DNA of 33,549 nucleotides, from the NCBI GenBank assembly GCA_023665935.1, contig JAMPCZ010000012.1, positions 1-33,549 of the forward strand, given 5' to 3'. The translations under genes were made by a program, and so were the position numbers. The stretch comes from Muribaculaceae bacterium. Lineage in GTDB: Bacteria > Cyanobacteriota > Vampirovibrionia > Gastranaerophilales > Gastranaerophilaceae. Under the pieces are notes generated by a model that saw only the letters and a list, made by a program, of their open reading frames with translations, was not told the DNA's origin and ran no database searches. Positions 24,106 to 31,672 of the stretch are shown piece after piece (position 1 is the stretch's first letter; every line of letters starts with the position of its first letter).

Positions 24106-24693
24106 ATGAATAATAATATATCTTTCCAATCCCGAATAAGAATAATCGGCAGTGATGCTTTTATGCAAAAGGTTACCAAGCGCAGACCGAGAAGTGTTGA
24201 TTATCCGTGGACAATCCGTCAAACGGTTTTTGATACACAAGCTTCAACGACCAAAGTTTACGATTGTACTGCAATGGGAATTAATGACGGTGAGAATGTT
24301 TTGTTATTTCATATTTGTCCGACAGAACCAAGAAATAAAAACCTGGATAAAATAAAAGAATTTGTAACAGCAAGCATTAAAGAAAAACTTAATCCGCAAG
24401 CTTTGCAAGGTTTTATACTCGGAGGAAAAAAGAATAATATAAACAGTCCGAAAAGTATTAATTTATTTTGTTTCCTGGAAGATATACTGAAAGAGTTAAA
24501 TATTCCGTATTCAAAATTCAAAGGCGGAGAGTTTGAAAATCATGTTTATTATAATTCAACGACGGATGAATGGCTGATAGGCAATTCGTTATTAGATGAT
24601 GTGCCTAACTCCGTTTTTGGTTCTCCTAAAAATGCCTTAAATAAAATTTTTGATGAGGTGAATATTGCTCAATGTGATGAGGTAACTTGGTAG
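24106..24693 (+). CDS. hypothetical protein with ISFQS motif and CheD-like residue pattern
   Basis: No family is assigned with confidence. The 195 residues start MNNNISFQSR (F7 motif). The middle resembles the CheD/CNF1-type deamidase layout: a Cys in VYDCTAMG (C54), a His 15 residues later in LLFHICP (H69; CheD has 17), then FILGGKK (G106-G107), a Ser/Asn-containing loop, LKELNIPYSKFKGG (G140-G141) and the strand VYYNSTTDEWLI. All are in the order and spacing expected for CheD. Alternatively this is chance convergence. Divergent from birA; AGAAG lies next to the ATG. Confidence 0.7.
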   Translation: MNNNISFQSRIRIIGSDAFMQKVTKRRPRSVDYPWTIRQTVFDTQASTTKVYDCTAMGINDGENVLLFHICPTEPRNKNLDKIKEFVTASIKEKLNPQALQGFILGGKKNNINSPKSINLFCFLEDILKELNIPYSKFKGGEFENHVYYNSTTDEWLIGNSLLDDVPNSVFGSPKNALNKIFDEVNIAQCDEVTW

Positions 24694-24730
24694 TAGAATC
24701 TTTTTGCCTGTTTAATAAAATGTAATTTGT

Positions 24731-24759
24731 TTGCGCAAAAAATTTTTTCGGTGTAAGAT
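24731..24759 (+). promoter_or_regulatory. possible promoter of the ATP synthase operon
   Basis: TTGCGC at 24731-24736, a 17-base spacer and TAAGAT at 24754-24759 (4 of 6). A start near 24766 gives a very short leader containing AGAGGGAG before the GTG of atpB. Match quality is moderate. Confidence 0.38.
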
Positions 24760-24782
24760 TGATTTTGTAGAGAGGGAGAAAA

Positions 24783-25472
24783 GTGGAACATTGGGTATAT
24801 ACAGCGACGGTTTTAGGTCATGATGTATCTGTTAATTTAGATACACTGATAACGATGTGGCTTTCTATGTTATTGCTGATTATATTGGCGTTGTTTACTA
24901 CAAGAAAGCTTGATATGGTGCCGGGCAAATTGCAGCTTGTTGGTGAGAATATAGTTAAGTATTTTAATGATGTTGCAAAGTCCAGTATGGGCAATGATGA
25001 AGCTCAAAAGCATCTTGCAATTATTTTAACGCTGTTTATGTTTATTTTGACCGCAAATTTAGTCGGTCAGTTCCCTTGGAAGCTTATCCATTTGCATACG
25101 GGTGAATTTGCTTCTCCAAATAATGATATAAATATGACTGCGGCAATGGCAATTGTTGTGTCTATTTATTATATATTTTACGGAGTAAAAAGGAACGGGT
25201 TTAAGTTCTTTTTCAAAGGATTCAGTATCGACGGTATAATTATTACGCTGGTTGATACTTTGGAGCTCTTTGTCAGACCGTTTTCGCTTGCTCTGCGGCT
25301 CTTTGCAAATATTTTTGCGGGCGAGGTTTTGGTTGCAACAATAGTTAGTCTTGTTGCAGTTGTGATTCCTCTTCCTTTTATGCTTTTTGAATTGTTTGTT
25401 GCGTTGGTTCAAGCTCTTGTGTTTACGCTTTTATCTACAACATACATTTCAATGGCAATTAAAGAAGAGTAG
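24783..25472 (+). CDS. atpB: F-type ATP synthase subunit a, GTG start
   Basis: Membrane stator half-channel for ions. The 229 residues begin at GTG with AGAGGGAG 6 to 11 bases upstream. The essential Arg is R172 in FSLALRLFANIFAGE, and the following helix ends in FTLLSTTYISMAI. It is first in the operon a-c-b'-b-delta-alpha-gamma. No atpI is present upstream (a hypothetical gene is there instead). Symbol follows the bacterial atpB convention, which in plastids means beta. Confidence 0.95.
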   Translation: MEHWVYTATVLGHDVSVNLDTLITMWLSMLLLIILALFTTRKLDMVPGKLQLVGENIVKYFNDVAKSSMGNDEAQKHLAIILTLFMFILTANLVGQFPWKLIHLHTGEFASPNNDINMTAAMAIVVSIYYIFYGVKRNGFKFFFKGFSIDGIIITLVDTLELFVRPFSLALRLFANIFAGEVLVATIVSLVAVVIPLPFMLFELFVALVQALVFTLLSTTYISMAIKEE

Positions 25473-25481
25473 TTTCGTATT

Positions 25482-25515
25482 CCCTCTCCCCCGGAGAGGG
25501 CTAGGGTGAGGGTTT
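25482..25515. repeat. dispersed palindromic repeat, copy 2
   Basis: Reverse-complement copy of the element at 10574-10607 (23 contiguous identical bases plus the outer 7-base arm). CCCTCTC pairs with GAGAGGG (25494-25500) to form a hairpin in the atpB-atpE gap, 9 bases after the atpB stop. TATAAT at 25534-25539 follows and might give extra atpE transcripts, though no good -35 is visible. Confidence 0.8.
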
Positions 25516-25559
25516 TATAATCTGAAAATTCGTTATAATATAATATAAGGAGAAAAATT

Positions 25560-25805
25560 ATGGCAGTAGAACAATTAGCAACTTTGGATTTAGCAAAATT
25601 AGGTGCAGGTATTGCAATCGGTTTTGGTGCAATCGGCGGAGGCTTAGGTCTTGGTATTGCGACAAAAGGTGTTTTAGAAGCAATTGCACGCCAGCCTGAA
25701 ATTAAAGATGAAGCTTTTAAAAACTTTATTTTGGGTGCCGGTCTTGCAGAAGCTACAGCTATTTATGCTTTGCTTATTGCGTTGTTGTTAATCTTTGTTA
25801 AATAG
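25560..25805 (+). CDS. atpE: F-type ATP synthase subunit c
   Basis: Forms the rotating ring. The 81-residue hairpin has TM1 with GFGAIGGGLGLGIATKG, the polar loop ARQPE (44-47) and TM2 with ion-binding E64 in LAEATAIYALL. Position 31, usually Gln in Na+ rings and many cyanobacterial ones, is Leu. The residues after E64 are Ala-Thr rather than Ser-Thr, so the sodium signature is absent and H+ coupling is inferred. A strong AAGGAG (25547-25552) fits high expression of c. Confidence 0.96.
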   Translation: MAVEQLATLDLAKLGAGIAIGFGAIGGGLGLGIATKGVLEAIARQPEIKDEAFKNFILGAGLAEATAIYALLIALLLIFVK

Positions 25806-25814
25806 GTACAGGTA

Positions 25815-26288
25815 ATGTTAGAATTTAATGCCACGTTCTTAATAGCGATGTTCAGTTTCGTAGTTTTCATTTTTATAATGAATGCGATATTTTATAATCC
25901 GATTTTGAATATTATAAGAAAGCGTGAAAACTATATCAATTCAAACTATGAAGACTCTAAACGATTTGATTCCTCCGCTAAAGAATATGCGGATACCAGG
26001 TCTGCAAAAATAGAACAAACCCAAAAAGAATGCCGGCATGATATCAGGATGATTATTTCAAAGGCGCACAGCGAAGCCAATGCAAAAATCAGTGAAGCCA
26101 GAGAAGCGACAAAAGAGATTGTTCGTAAGAAAAAAGAAACTTTAGCTGCTGATACTTCTGCTCTGAAGACTACCGTAAAAGATACTGTTGTAAAAGATTT
26201 GGCATCAGTTATTGCAACGCGGCTTTTGGGCAGGGAAACAACAATTGACCGAGTGGATTATGATGCGATAGATAAGGTGATGGACTAG
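25815..26288 (+). CDS. atpF': F-type ATP synthase subunit b'
   Basis: Peripheral-stalk subunit. The 157 residues have one N-terminal membrane segment (about 4-26) ending FYNPILNIIRKRENYI, typical of b', and then a long charged coiled coil rich in Lys, Glu and Ala. Having this in addition to a second b-type gene directly downstream is the cyanobacterial/photosynthetic heterodimeric stalk. Starts 9 bases after atpE. Confidence 0.9.
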   Translation: MLEFNATFLIAMFSFVVFIFIMNAIFYNPILNIIRKRENYINSNYEDSKRFDSSAKEYADTRSAKIEQTQKECRHDIRMIISKAHSEANAKISEAREATKEIVRKKKETLAADTSALKTTVKDTVVKDLASVIATRLLGRETTIDRVDYDAIDKVMD

Positions 26289-26290
26289 TT

Positions 26291-26800
26291 ATGCAGGAAT
26301 TTATTTCGATTTTAAAATACATTCTTCATTCAAATATAATTAACTTTGTATTGATGATGGTTATATTGGTTTGGCTTGTTCGTAAACTGAATTTGGGCAA
26401 GACTTTTGATGATTCGGTTTCTGTTGTTGAAGCTGGAATAAAGAAGTCTGATGAGGCTAAACAAAAGGCTCTTCAAAATCTTGATGATGCTAAGGCATTG
26501 ATGGAACGTCTGCCTGCTGATATCAAAGCGATGAAGCTTTCCGGCGAGAATAAAGGTGAAATTTTCAAACAGGAAATTGAAAATAACGCCCAAAAAACCA
26601 TCTCTAATATTAATCATAATGTAGAGCATACAATTGAGGTTGAAGAGAAAAAGTTTTCTAATGTCATGATTGATAAAACTTCAATTGCGGCGGTTGAACT
26701 TGCAGGTGCGCATATTATAGATTTGTTGAAAGCTGATCCCGAACTTCATAATAAGTTTATTCAGGACAGTTTAGACGAAATTGATAAGGTGAAATTATAA
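26291..26800 (+). CDS. atpF: F-type ATP synthase subunit b
   Basis: Second stalk subunit. The 169 residues have one membrane segment (about 16-31, NFVLMMVILVWLVRKLN) followed by a coiled coil. It lacks the FLNP-type motif of b', which distinguishes the two. It begins 2 bases after b' and its TAA overlaps the delta ATG (TAATG). Divergent but position-supported. Confidence 0.88.
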   Translation: MQEFISILKYILHSNIINFVLMMVILVWLVRKLNLGKTFDDSVSVVEAGIKKSDEAKQKALQNLDDAKALMERLPADIKAMKLSGENKGEIFKQEIENNAQKTISNINHNVEHTIEVEEKKFSNVMIDKTSIAAVELAGAHIIDLLKADPELHNKFIQDSLDEIDKVKL

Positions 26801-27348
26801 TGGAAAACAGTGTTTTTGTTTCAAAAATTGCAAAAGTATACGCCGGGGCGTTGTTTGATACCGCCGAGGAGAGTAATTCTTTGGAGCTCTTTAAATCTCA
26901 GATGGAAGAAATTTTAGAGGTTCTGAATTCTTCTGAGGATTTGCGTATTGTTGTTTCAAATTCATCAATTGCTTTGTTCAAAAAATTTGAAATCTTTGAG
27001 TCCGTATTTGCCGGAAAAATAGATAAAAAACTCTTAAATTTTTTAAAAATATTACTTGAAAAAGGTAGATTTTTTGAACTTGAGGGGATTTATTCGGCTT
27101 ATTGTGAGATGCTTGCAAAAAGAAGTAATTTGAAAGTTGTTGAGATATTTTCACCGATAAAGTTGAATTTTGAAAATAAATCAAATGTGTTATTTAAGCT
27201 TGAGCATAAATTCGGTTGTGACATCAGACCGATTTGGACGATTGATGAATCCCTGATTGCGGGATTAGCTTTTAAATTTGATGATACAATTATTGACACG
27301 AGTGTAAAAGCAAAACTAAAAGATTTAGAAAAGAATATTACAAGGTAG
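26800..27348 (+). CDS. atpH: F-type ATP synthase subunit delta
   Basis: Links the peripheral stalk to F1. The 182 residues show the OSCP/delta pattern: [16 protein letters not shown] near residue 10, [21 protein letters not shown] near 85 and a C-terminal [20 protein letters not shown] segment ending DLEKNITR. The TAATG overlap with atpF and the 16-base gap to atpA fix the operon order. Confidence 0.92.
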   Translation: MENSVFVSKIAKVYAGALFDTAEESNSLELFKSQMEEILEVLNSSEDLRIVVSNSSIALFKKFEIFESVFAGKIDKKLLNFLKILLEKGRFFELEGIYSAYCEMLAKRSNLKVVEIFSPIKLNFENKSNVLFKLEHKFGCDIRPIWTIDESLIAGLAFKFDDTIIDTSVKAKLKDLEKNITR

Positions 27349-27364
27349 GGAGGTTAATTACATT

Positions 27365-28876
27365 ATGGTATTAATAAAACCTGATGAAATCAGCTCAATT
27401 ATAAAAAATAAAATAGATAATTATGAATTACAAACAGAAGTTGCAAATACCGGTACCGTACTCGAAGTTGGTGACGGAATCGCAAGGGTTTACGGTTTAG
27501 GCTCGGTTATGGCAAACGAACTTGTCCAATTTGAAGACGGACTTGGTACTTTGGGTATTGCAATGAACCTTGAAGAAGATAATGTAGGGGTTGTTGTTTT
27601 GGGTGAATGTACTCATATCAAAGAGGGTACAATTGTTAAAACTACAAACAAAATTGCTTCTGTTCCTGTAGGTGACGGGTTAATCGGCAGAATTGTTGAT
27701 CCGACAGGGAAACCTTTGGATGGAAAAGGAGAAATTCCTTATTCAATTGTTCGTCCGATTGAAAGAGTTGCACCGGGGATTGTTACAAGAAAATCCGTTC
27801 ACGAACCCTTGCAAACAGGTTTGACTGCAATTGATGCGTTGACTCCTATTGGCAGAGGTCAGCGTGAACTTATTATCGGTGACCGTCAAACAGGAAAAAC
27901 CGCCATTGCGATAGATACAATTATTAACCAAAAGGGTAAAGATGTTATTTGTATATATGTTGCAATCGGTCAAAAAGCTTCTACCGTAGCACATCTTGCA
28001 AAGACGTTGGAAGAGCATGGGGCAATGGCTTATTCAATCATTGTATCTTCTACCGCTAATGAGTCTGCTCCGCTGCAGTATATTGCACCTTTTGCAGGGG
28101 TTGCAATTGGAGAAGAGTTTATGGAACAGGGTAAATCAGTTCTGATTGTATATGATGATTTATCTAAGCATGCTCAGGCGTATCGTGCTATGAGTCTGCT
28201 GCTTAAAAGACCACCGGGACGTGAAGCATATCCCGGGGATGTATTTTATCTTCACTCAAGATTATTGGAGCGCGCGGTTAAGTTAAATGATGAACTTGGC
28301 GGCGGCAGTATTACGGCGTTACCTATTATTGAAACTCAGGCAGGTGACGTATCTGCTTATATTCCGACTAATGTAATTTCTATTACGGACGGACAGATAT
28401 TCTTGGAATCTAATGCGTTCAATGCCGGGGTTCGTCCTGCGATTAACGCTGGGATTTCTGTTTCCCGTGTTGGTGGAGCTGCTCAAACCAAAGCGATTAA
28501 GCAGGTCGCGGGTAAGTTAAGACTTGATTTGGCGCAATTTAGAGAACTTGAGGCTTTTGCTCAATTTGCTTCCGATCTTGATTCTTCAACTAAAAAACAG
28601 TTACTCAGAGGACAGAAATTGACGGAAGTGCTGAAACAACCTCAGTATAATCCGCTGAGTGTTGCAGAGCAGGTTTCAATCCTTTTTGCCGCAAATGAAG
28701 GCGTTTTGGATGATATTGATAACTCAAAAATTGCAAGATTTAAGAAAGAATGGTTTGTATACTTCAATGCGAATTTCTCAGAGTTGGCTCAACGTTTGAA
28801 TGAAGGAGCAGGCTTGTCCGATGAAGATAAGAAGGTTTTATCGGAAGGTTTAGCAACATTCAAAAGTACATTTTAA
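27365..28876 (+). CDS. atpA: F-type ATP synthase subunit alpha
   Basis: Non-catalytic nucleotide-binding subunit of F1. The 503 residues have the Walker A motif GDRQTGKT at 172-179, [20 protein letters not shown], the conserved [20 protein letters not shown] and the C-terminal alpha domain. Length is normal. AGGGAGG lies upstream of the ATG. An interspersed repeat occupies the gap to atpG. Confidence 0.98.
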   Translation: MVLIKPDEISSIIKNKIDNYELQTEVANTGTVLEVGDGIARVYGLGSVMANELVQFEDGLGTLGIAMNLEEDNVGVVVLGECTHIKEGTIVKTTNKIASVPVGDGLIGRIVDPTGKPLDGKGEIPYSIVRPIERVAPGIVTRKSVHEPLQTGLTAIDALTPIGRGQRELIIGDRQTGKTAIAIDTIINQKGKDVICIYVAIGQKASTVAHLAKTLEEHGAMAYSIIVSSTANESAPLQYIAPFAGVAIGEEFMEQGKSVLIVYDDLSKHAQAYRAMSLLLKRPPGREAYPGDVFYLHSRLLERAVKLNDELGGGSITALPIIETQAGDVSAYIPTNVISITDGQIFLESNAFNAGVRPAINAGISVSRVGGAAQTKAIKQVAGKLRLDLAQFRELEAFAQFASDLDSSTKKQLLRGQKLTEVLKQPQYNPLSVAEQVSILFAANEGVLDDIDNSKIARFKKEWFVYFNANFSELAQRLNEGAGLSDEDKKVLSEGLATFKSTF

Positions 28877-28932
28877 CGATTTTGCAAAATCGTTTGTCAT
28901 TCTGAACTGGTTTCAGAATCTTTGAATTTTGC
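28875..28932. repeat. nested palindromic repeat, copy 2, inside the atp operon
   Basis: Starts in the last bases of atpA with a 20-base perfect palindrome (AACGATTTTGCAAAATCGTT, 28875-28894). It is followed by the core shared with 19867-19894 (27 of 28 bases), and a GCAAAAT/ATTTTGC outer pair encloses the core. There is no T-run. Potential mRNA hairpin between atpA and atpG. Confidence 0.78.
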
Positions 28933-28952
28933 AAGTTTATAGAGGAAAATCA

Positions 28953-29882
28953 ATGGCAAATTTAAGAAATATCAAAAACAGAATACAAAGTGTTGAAAGC
29001 ACTAAAAAAATTACAAGGGCGATGAAGATGGTTGCGGCTGCAAAGGTTAAAAAATCCGAAACGGCTGTTAAATCTGCCCGTCCGTATACAAGAGAGCTTG
29101 TCGGGATGTTTCAGAAGCTATTAAATTCTGTAACCGAATACAGCAAGGAAACACTTAAGATTAAGTCTGCAATTGATGATTACCCCGCACTGCTTGACAA
29201 ACGTGAAGTGAAAAATGTCGGTATACTTGTTATAACTTCAAATAAAGGGCTTGCCGGCGCGTATAATGCAAATGTCGTGCGCGATGCTCTGAAACGTATA
29301 AAAGATTATAAAGAGCAGGGTATCGGTGTTCATTTGTTTGTTGCCGGTCAAAAAGGAATTTCTGCGTTAAGAAAAAAATGTCAAATTTTAGGTTGTCCGA
29401 TTGTGAAAAAATATTACTCAGCTATTGATGAGCCTTCTCCAATGGAAGCGCGAGAAATTGCAGAAGATATGGCGGAGTTTTATGTATCCGAAAAAATTGA
29501 CAAAGTTGAAATTGTGACAACCCGATTCAAAAATATGATGACGTATTTTGTTGAAGATTGGCAGGTTTTACCTGTTGTCGGAGTTATGGATATTCATGAA
29601 AGGATTACGGATTCTGTTTTGGAGCCGTTGATGGAATTTTATCCTGATATGCACCATATTTTGCAAAAAATTGTACCGATGTATATGACAAATATTTTTT
29701 ATCAGGCGTTGCTAGAGGCGCAAGCCAGTGAATTGGCGTCCCGTATGACTGCGATGTCCGCAGCAACTGCCAATGCTGAAAAAATGATTCATGATTTGTC
29801 TATTCAGTATAATAAGACAAGACAGACCGCTATTACCCAGGAAATTATTGAAGTTGTTTCCGGTGCAAATTCGCTTAAGTAA
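28953..29882 (+). CDS. atpG: F-type ATP synthase subunit gamma
   Basis: Central rotor shaft. The 309 residues start MANLRNIKNRIQSVESTKKI, the gamma family start, which is why I chose ATG 28953 (AGAGGA upstream). SNKGLAGAYNANV near 90-102 and the C-terminal RMTAMSAATANAEKMI and NKTRQTAITQEIIEVV helix are diagnostic. No cyanobacterial-type Cys regulatory insert is seen. This is the last gene; beta and epsilon are not encoded in the window. Confidence 0.97.
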   Translation: MANLRNIKNRIQSVESTKKITRAMKMVAAAKVKKSETAVKSARPYTRELVGMFQKLLNSVTEYSKETLKIKSAIDDYPALLDKREVKNVGILVITSNKGLAGAYNANVVRDALKRIKDYKEQGIGVHLFVAGQKGISALRKKCQILGCPIVKKYYSAIDEPSPMEAREIAEDMAEFYVSEKIDKVEIVTTRFKNMMTYFVEDWQVLPVVGVMDIHERITDSVLEPLMEFYPDMHHILQKIVPMYMTNIFYQALLEAQASELASRMTAMSAATANAEKMIHDLSIQYNKTRQTAITQEIIEVVSGANSLK

Positions 29883-29970
29883 ATTAAGTTTACTATTGCA
29901 GATGACAGTCAATTCAGCAAGACAGCTTTAAAAAAGCTTGTCGGAATTTCCTATATAAGTCCAGTTAATT

Positions 29971-31644
29971 TTAGCCGTGAATCATCTTATAGCCTGTGAA
30001 ATTACTCAGGTCTTTTTTAGCTGCAGCAAAAGTTGAAATTTGTGCAGGATTTTTTGCTTCATTTTGAGCTTTTGCGGCTTCCTGTTTTGCCATACGGCGT
30101 TTAGTTAAGAAAATGTTTAGTTTTGGAATACCGACACCAAGAACAATTCCTGAGTAAGCATAACCCGCAAGCTGCGCGATAGTTAAGAATTTAAGTTGTT
30201 TTCTTGCTGCGTGGTTTTTCGGCAATTCCTTAATCATTTCTCTGATTGTCAAAGCTTCTTTTCCGTTGTTTCTGAAAGCTTTAGCACCCAACGCACTGTG
30301 TAAAACTTCTGATCTGGTTTTTAATGTAGAATTTTGAAGCCAGTTCAGAATTCCTTTACCGTTGTTACGGATAAGAGATTTATCTAAACGCTGGGCAACA
30401 AGTTTTTGAACAAAATTACCCAAGATTAACCAGTTTGCAAACCCAAGAGTATCCTTGATTGTGCATTCTTTTAATTCGTTATCGTTTCTTGAAGATAAGA
30501 ATCTTGACATAATGGTTATACCATAGATAAACTTGAATTGTTTAAGAGTTGGAGAATAATCTTTGTATTGAATGGCTTTAATCAAAAGTTTTGGATTTTT
30601 GATTAGTTTAAGCGGGTTTTCGATTGTGGATAGAACTCCGGCTCCGAATAATGCCGCAACAAGTCCTTTTTTAGCCTTGAATTTTGCTGATTTATCTTCT
30701 TCTCCACCGCCTACAAAACCGCTTTCTCCGGTTTTTAATTTTGTCAGGTACATATTAAGCGGCTGCGCTGAAACTCCGACAGCAGATGCAACACCGACAC
30801 CGATAAGTGAACGGTTTTTATTCATTGATTTTAGTGATTTTAAGAATGCGTTTTCCAAATAGTTTGAAGTCTTTTCAAAAGTTTCTTTAACTTTTGGTCT
30901 TGTGAATATTTTTGGAAGTTTATAAGCATTATCTACGATATAATCAATAGAATATGTTGAAGGGATTTCAGGTGAACCTTGCGGAACTTTTATTTTAAAC
31001 TTATCAGAAATTCCCTCTACAGATGATGCCAAAATGTTTTGGACATTTTCAGCAGCTTTTTTATTGATTTTCTTAGAGTCTGAGTTGATTTCGTTTTGTA
31101 ATATTTCTACTGCTTTATCAATTGCTTCAGGAGAGAAACTCAAGGTTCTTCCGTTCGGAGCTTCTACGTGATATTGACCCAATGTTCTTCTTAAATGGGT
31201 TTCTATCGGATTAGCTTCTTTTGATGCTTCTGTAAAAATTTTACCTTGCAAATCAACGGTTTCGGCATCTGCGAATATAGAACTTGCTTTGATGTCGTTC
31301 TTTGTTAATCCGTAGGCTCCGTTTAGTGCTGTTGCTAAAGCAAGACCTGCACCTGCACCGTAAAGACCTACAGAAGAGTGGTTTGCGGTGCCCAAACCTT
31401 CTCTGCGCATAGTTTCAAAACCGGCATTGGCTCCGCGTCCGAAATCTGTTACGGTTCTAGGCAATACCATGAAACCTAAGTCAACGGCACAAGCTCCCCA
31501 GGCTTGGTTTGTATCAAAAAAGTTCAAAACTGCAGTCGGGCTTACCCCTGTAAAACTTGTGGATTGTTTTGCCGGTTTTGAAATTTCGTTTTTTGCATAT
31601 TGAGGTTTAATTTGTCTAATCTTAATGTCGTTTTCTAATTTCAT
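29971..31644 (-). CDS. large hypothetical protein with SFTG motif, paralogue of the next gene
   Basis: The 557-residue protein has a 30-residue polar leader and then SFTGVSP with F31-T32-G33. Hydrophobic segments near 90-113, 280-300, 328-340 and 505-530 suggest membrane association. It shares ordered blocks with the 33373 protein: VDLGFMVLPR (54-63), GFETMRREG (75-83), AQPLN (293-297), SRFLSSRNDNELKECTIKD (380-398) and a C-terminal LGVGIPKLNIFLTKRRMAKQ. No known family. Starts 28 bases after its paralogue, so probably one operon. Weak AAAGG lies upstream. Confidence 0.82.
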   Translation of the reverse strand: MKLENDIKIRQIKPQYAKNEISKPAKQSTSFTGVSPTAVLNFFDTNQAWGACAVDLGFMVLPRTVTDFGRGANAGFETMRREGLGTANHSSVGLYGAGAGLALATALNGAYGLTKNDIKASSIFADAETVDLQGKIFTEASKEANPIETHLRRTLGQYHVEAPNGRTLSFSPEAIDKAVEILQNEINSDSKKINKKAAENVQNILASSVEGISDKFKIKVPQGSPEIPSTYSIDYIVDNAYKLPKIFTRPKVKETFEKTSNYLENAFLKSLKSMNKNRSLIGVGVASAVGVSAQPLNMYLTKLKTGESGFVGGGEEDKSAKFKAKKGLVAALFGAGVLSTIENPLKLIKNPKLLIKAIQYKDYSPTLKQFKFIYGITIMSRFLSSRNDNELKECTIKDTLGFANWLILGNFVQKLVAQRLDKSLIRNNGKGILNWLQNSTLKTRSEVLHSALGAKAFRNNGKEALTIREMIKELPKNHAARKQLKFLTIAQLAGYAYSGIVLGVGIPKLNIFLTKRRMAKQEAAKAQNEAKNPAQISTFAAAKKDLSNFTGYKMIHG

Positions 31645-31672
31645 TTTATTTTATTGCCTTTATATTTCTATT

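Noticed and set aside
24003-24179. N-terminal extension of birA by 59 residues
   Set aside because: The extra sequence is not BirA-like, overlaps the divergent gene at 24106 and the ATG at 24002 has a GGGAG site and the family start.
25059-25412. Antisense ORF of 117 codons within atpB
   Set aside because: Gln/Lys/Asn-rich shadow of a membrane protein gene with no start signals.
25560-25805. Na+-coupled ATP synthase c ring
   Set aside because: Leu at the Gln32 position and Ala-Thr rather than Ser-Thr after E64 do not fit the sodium signature.
29921-29946. Imperfect hairpin between atpG and the convergent gene as a terminator
   Set aside because: The stem has a bulge and no T-run follows on either strand.
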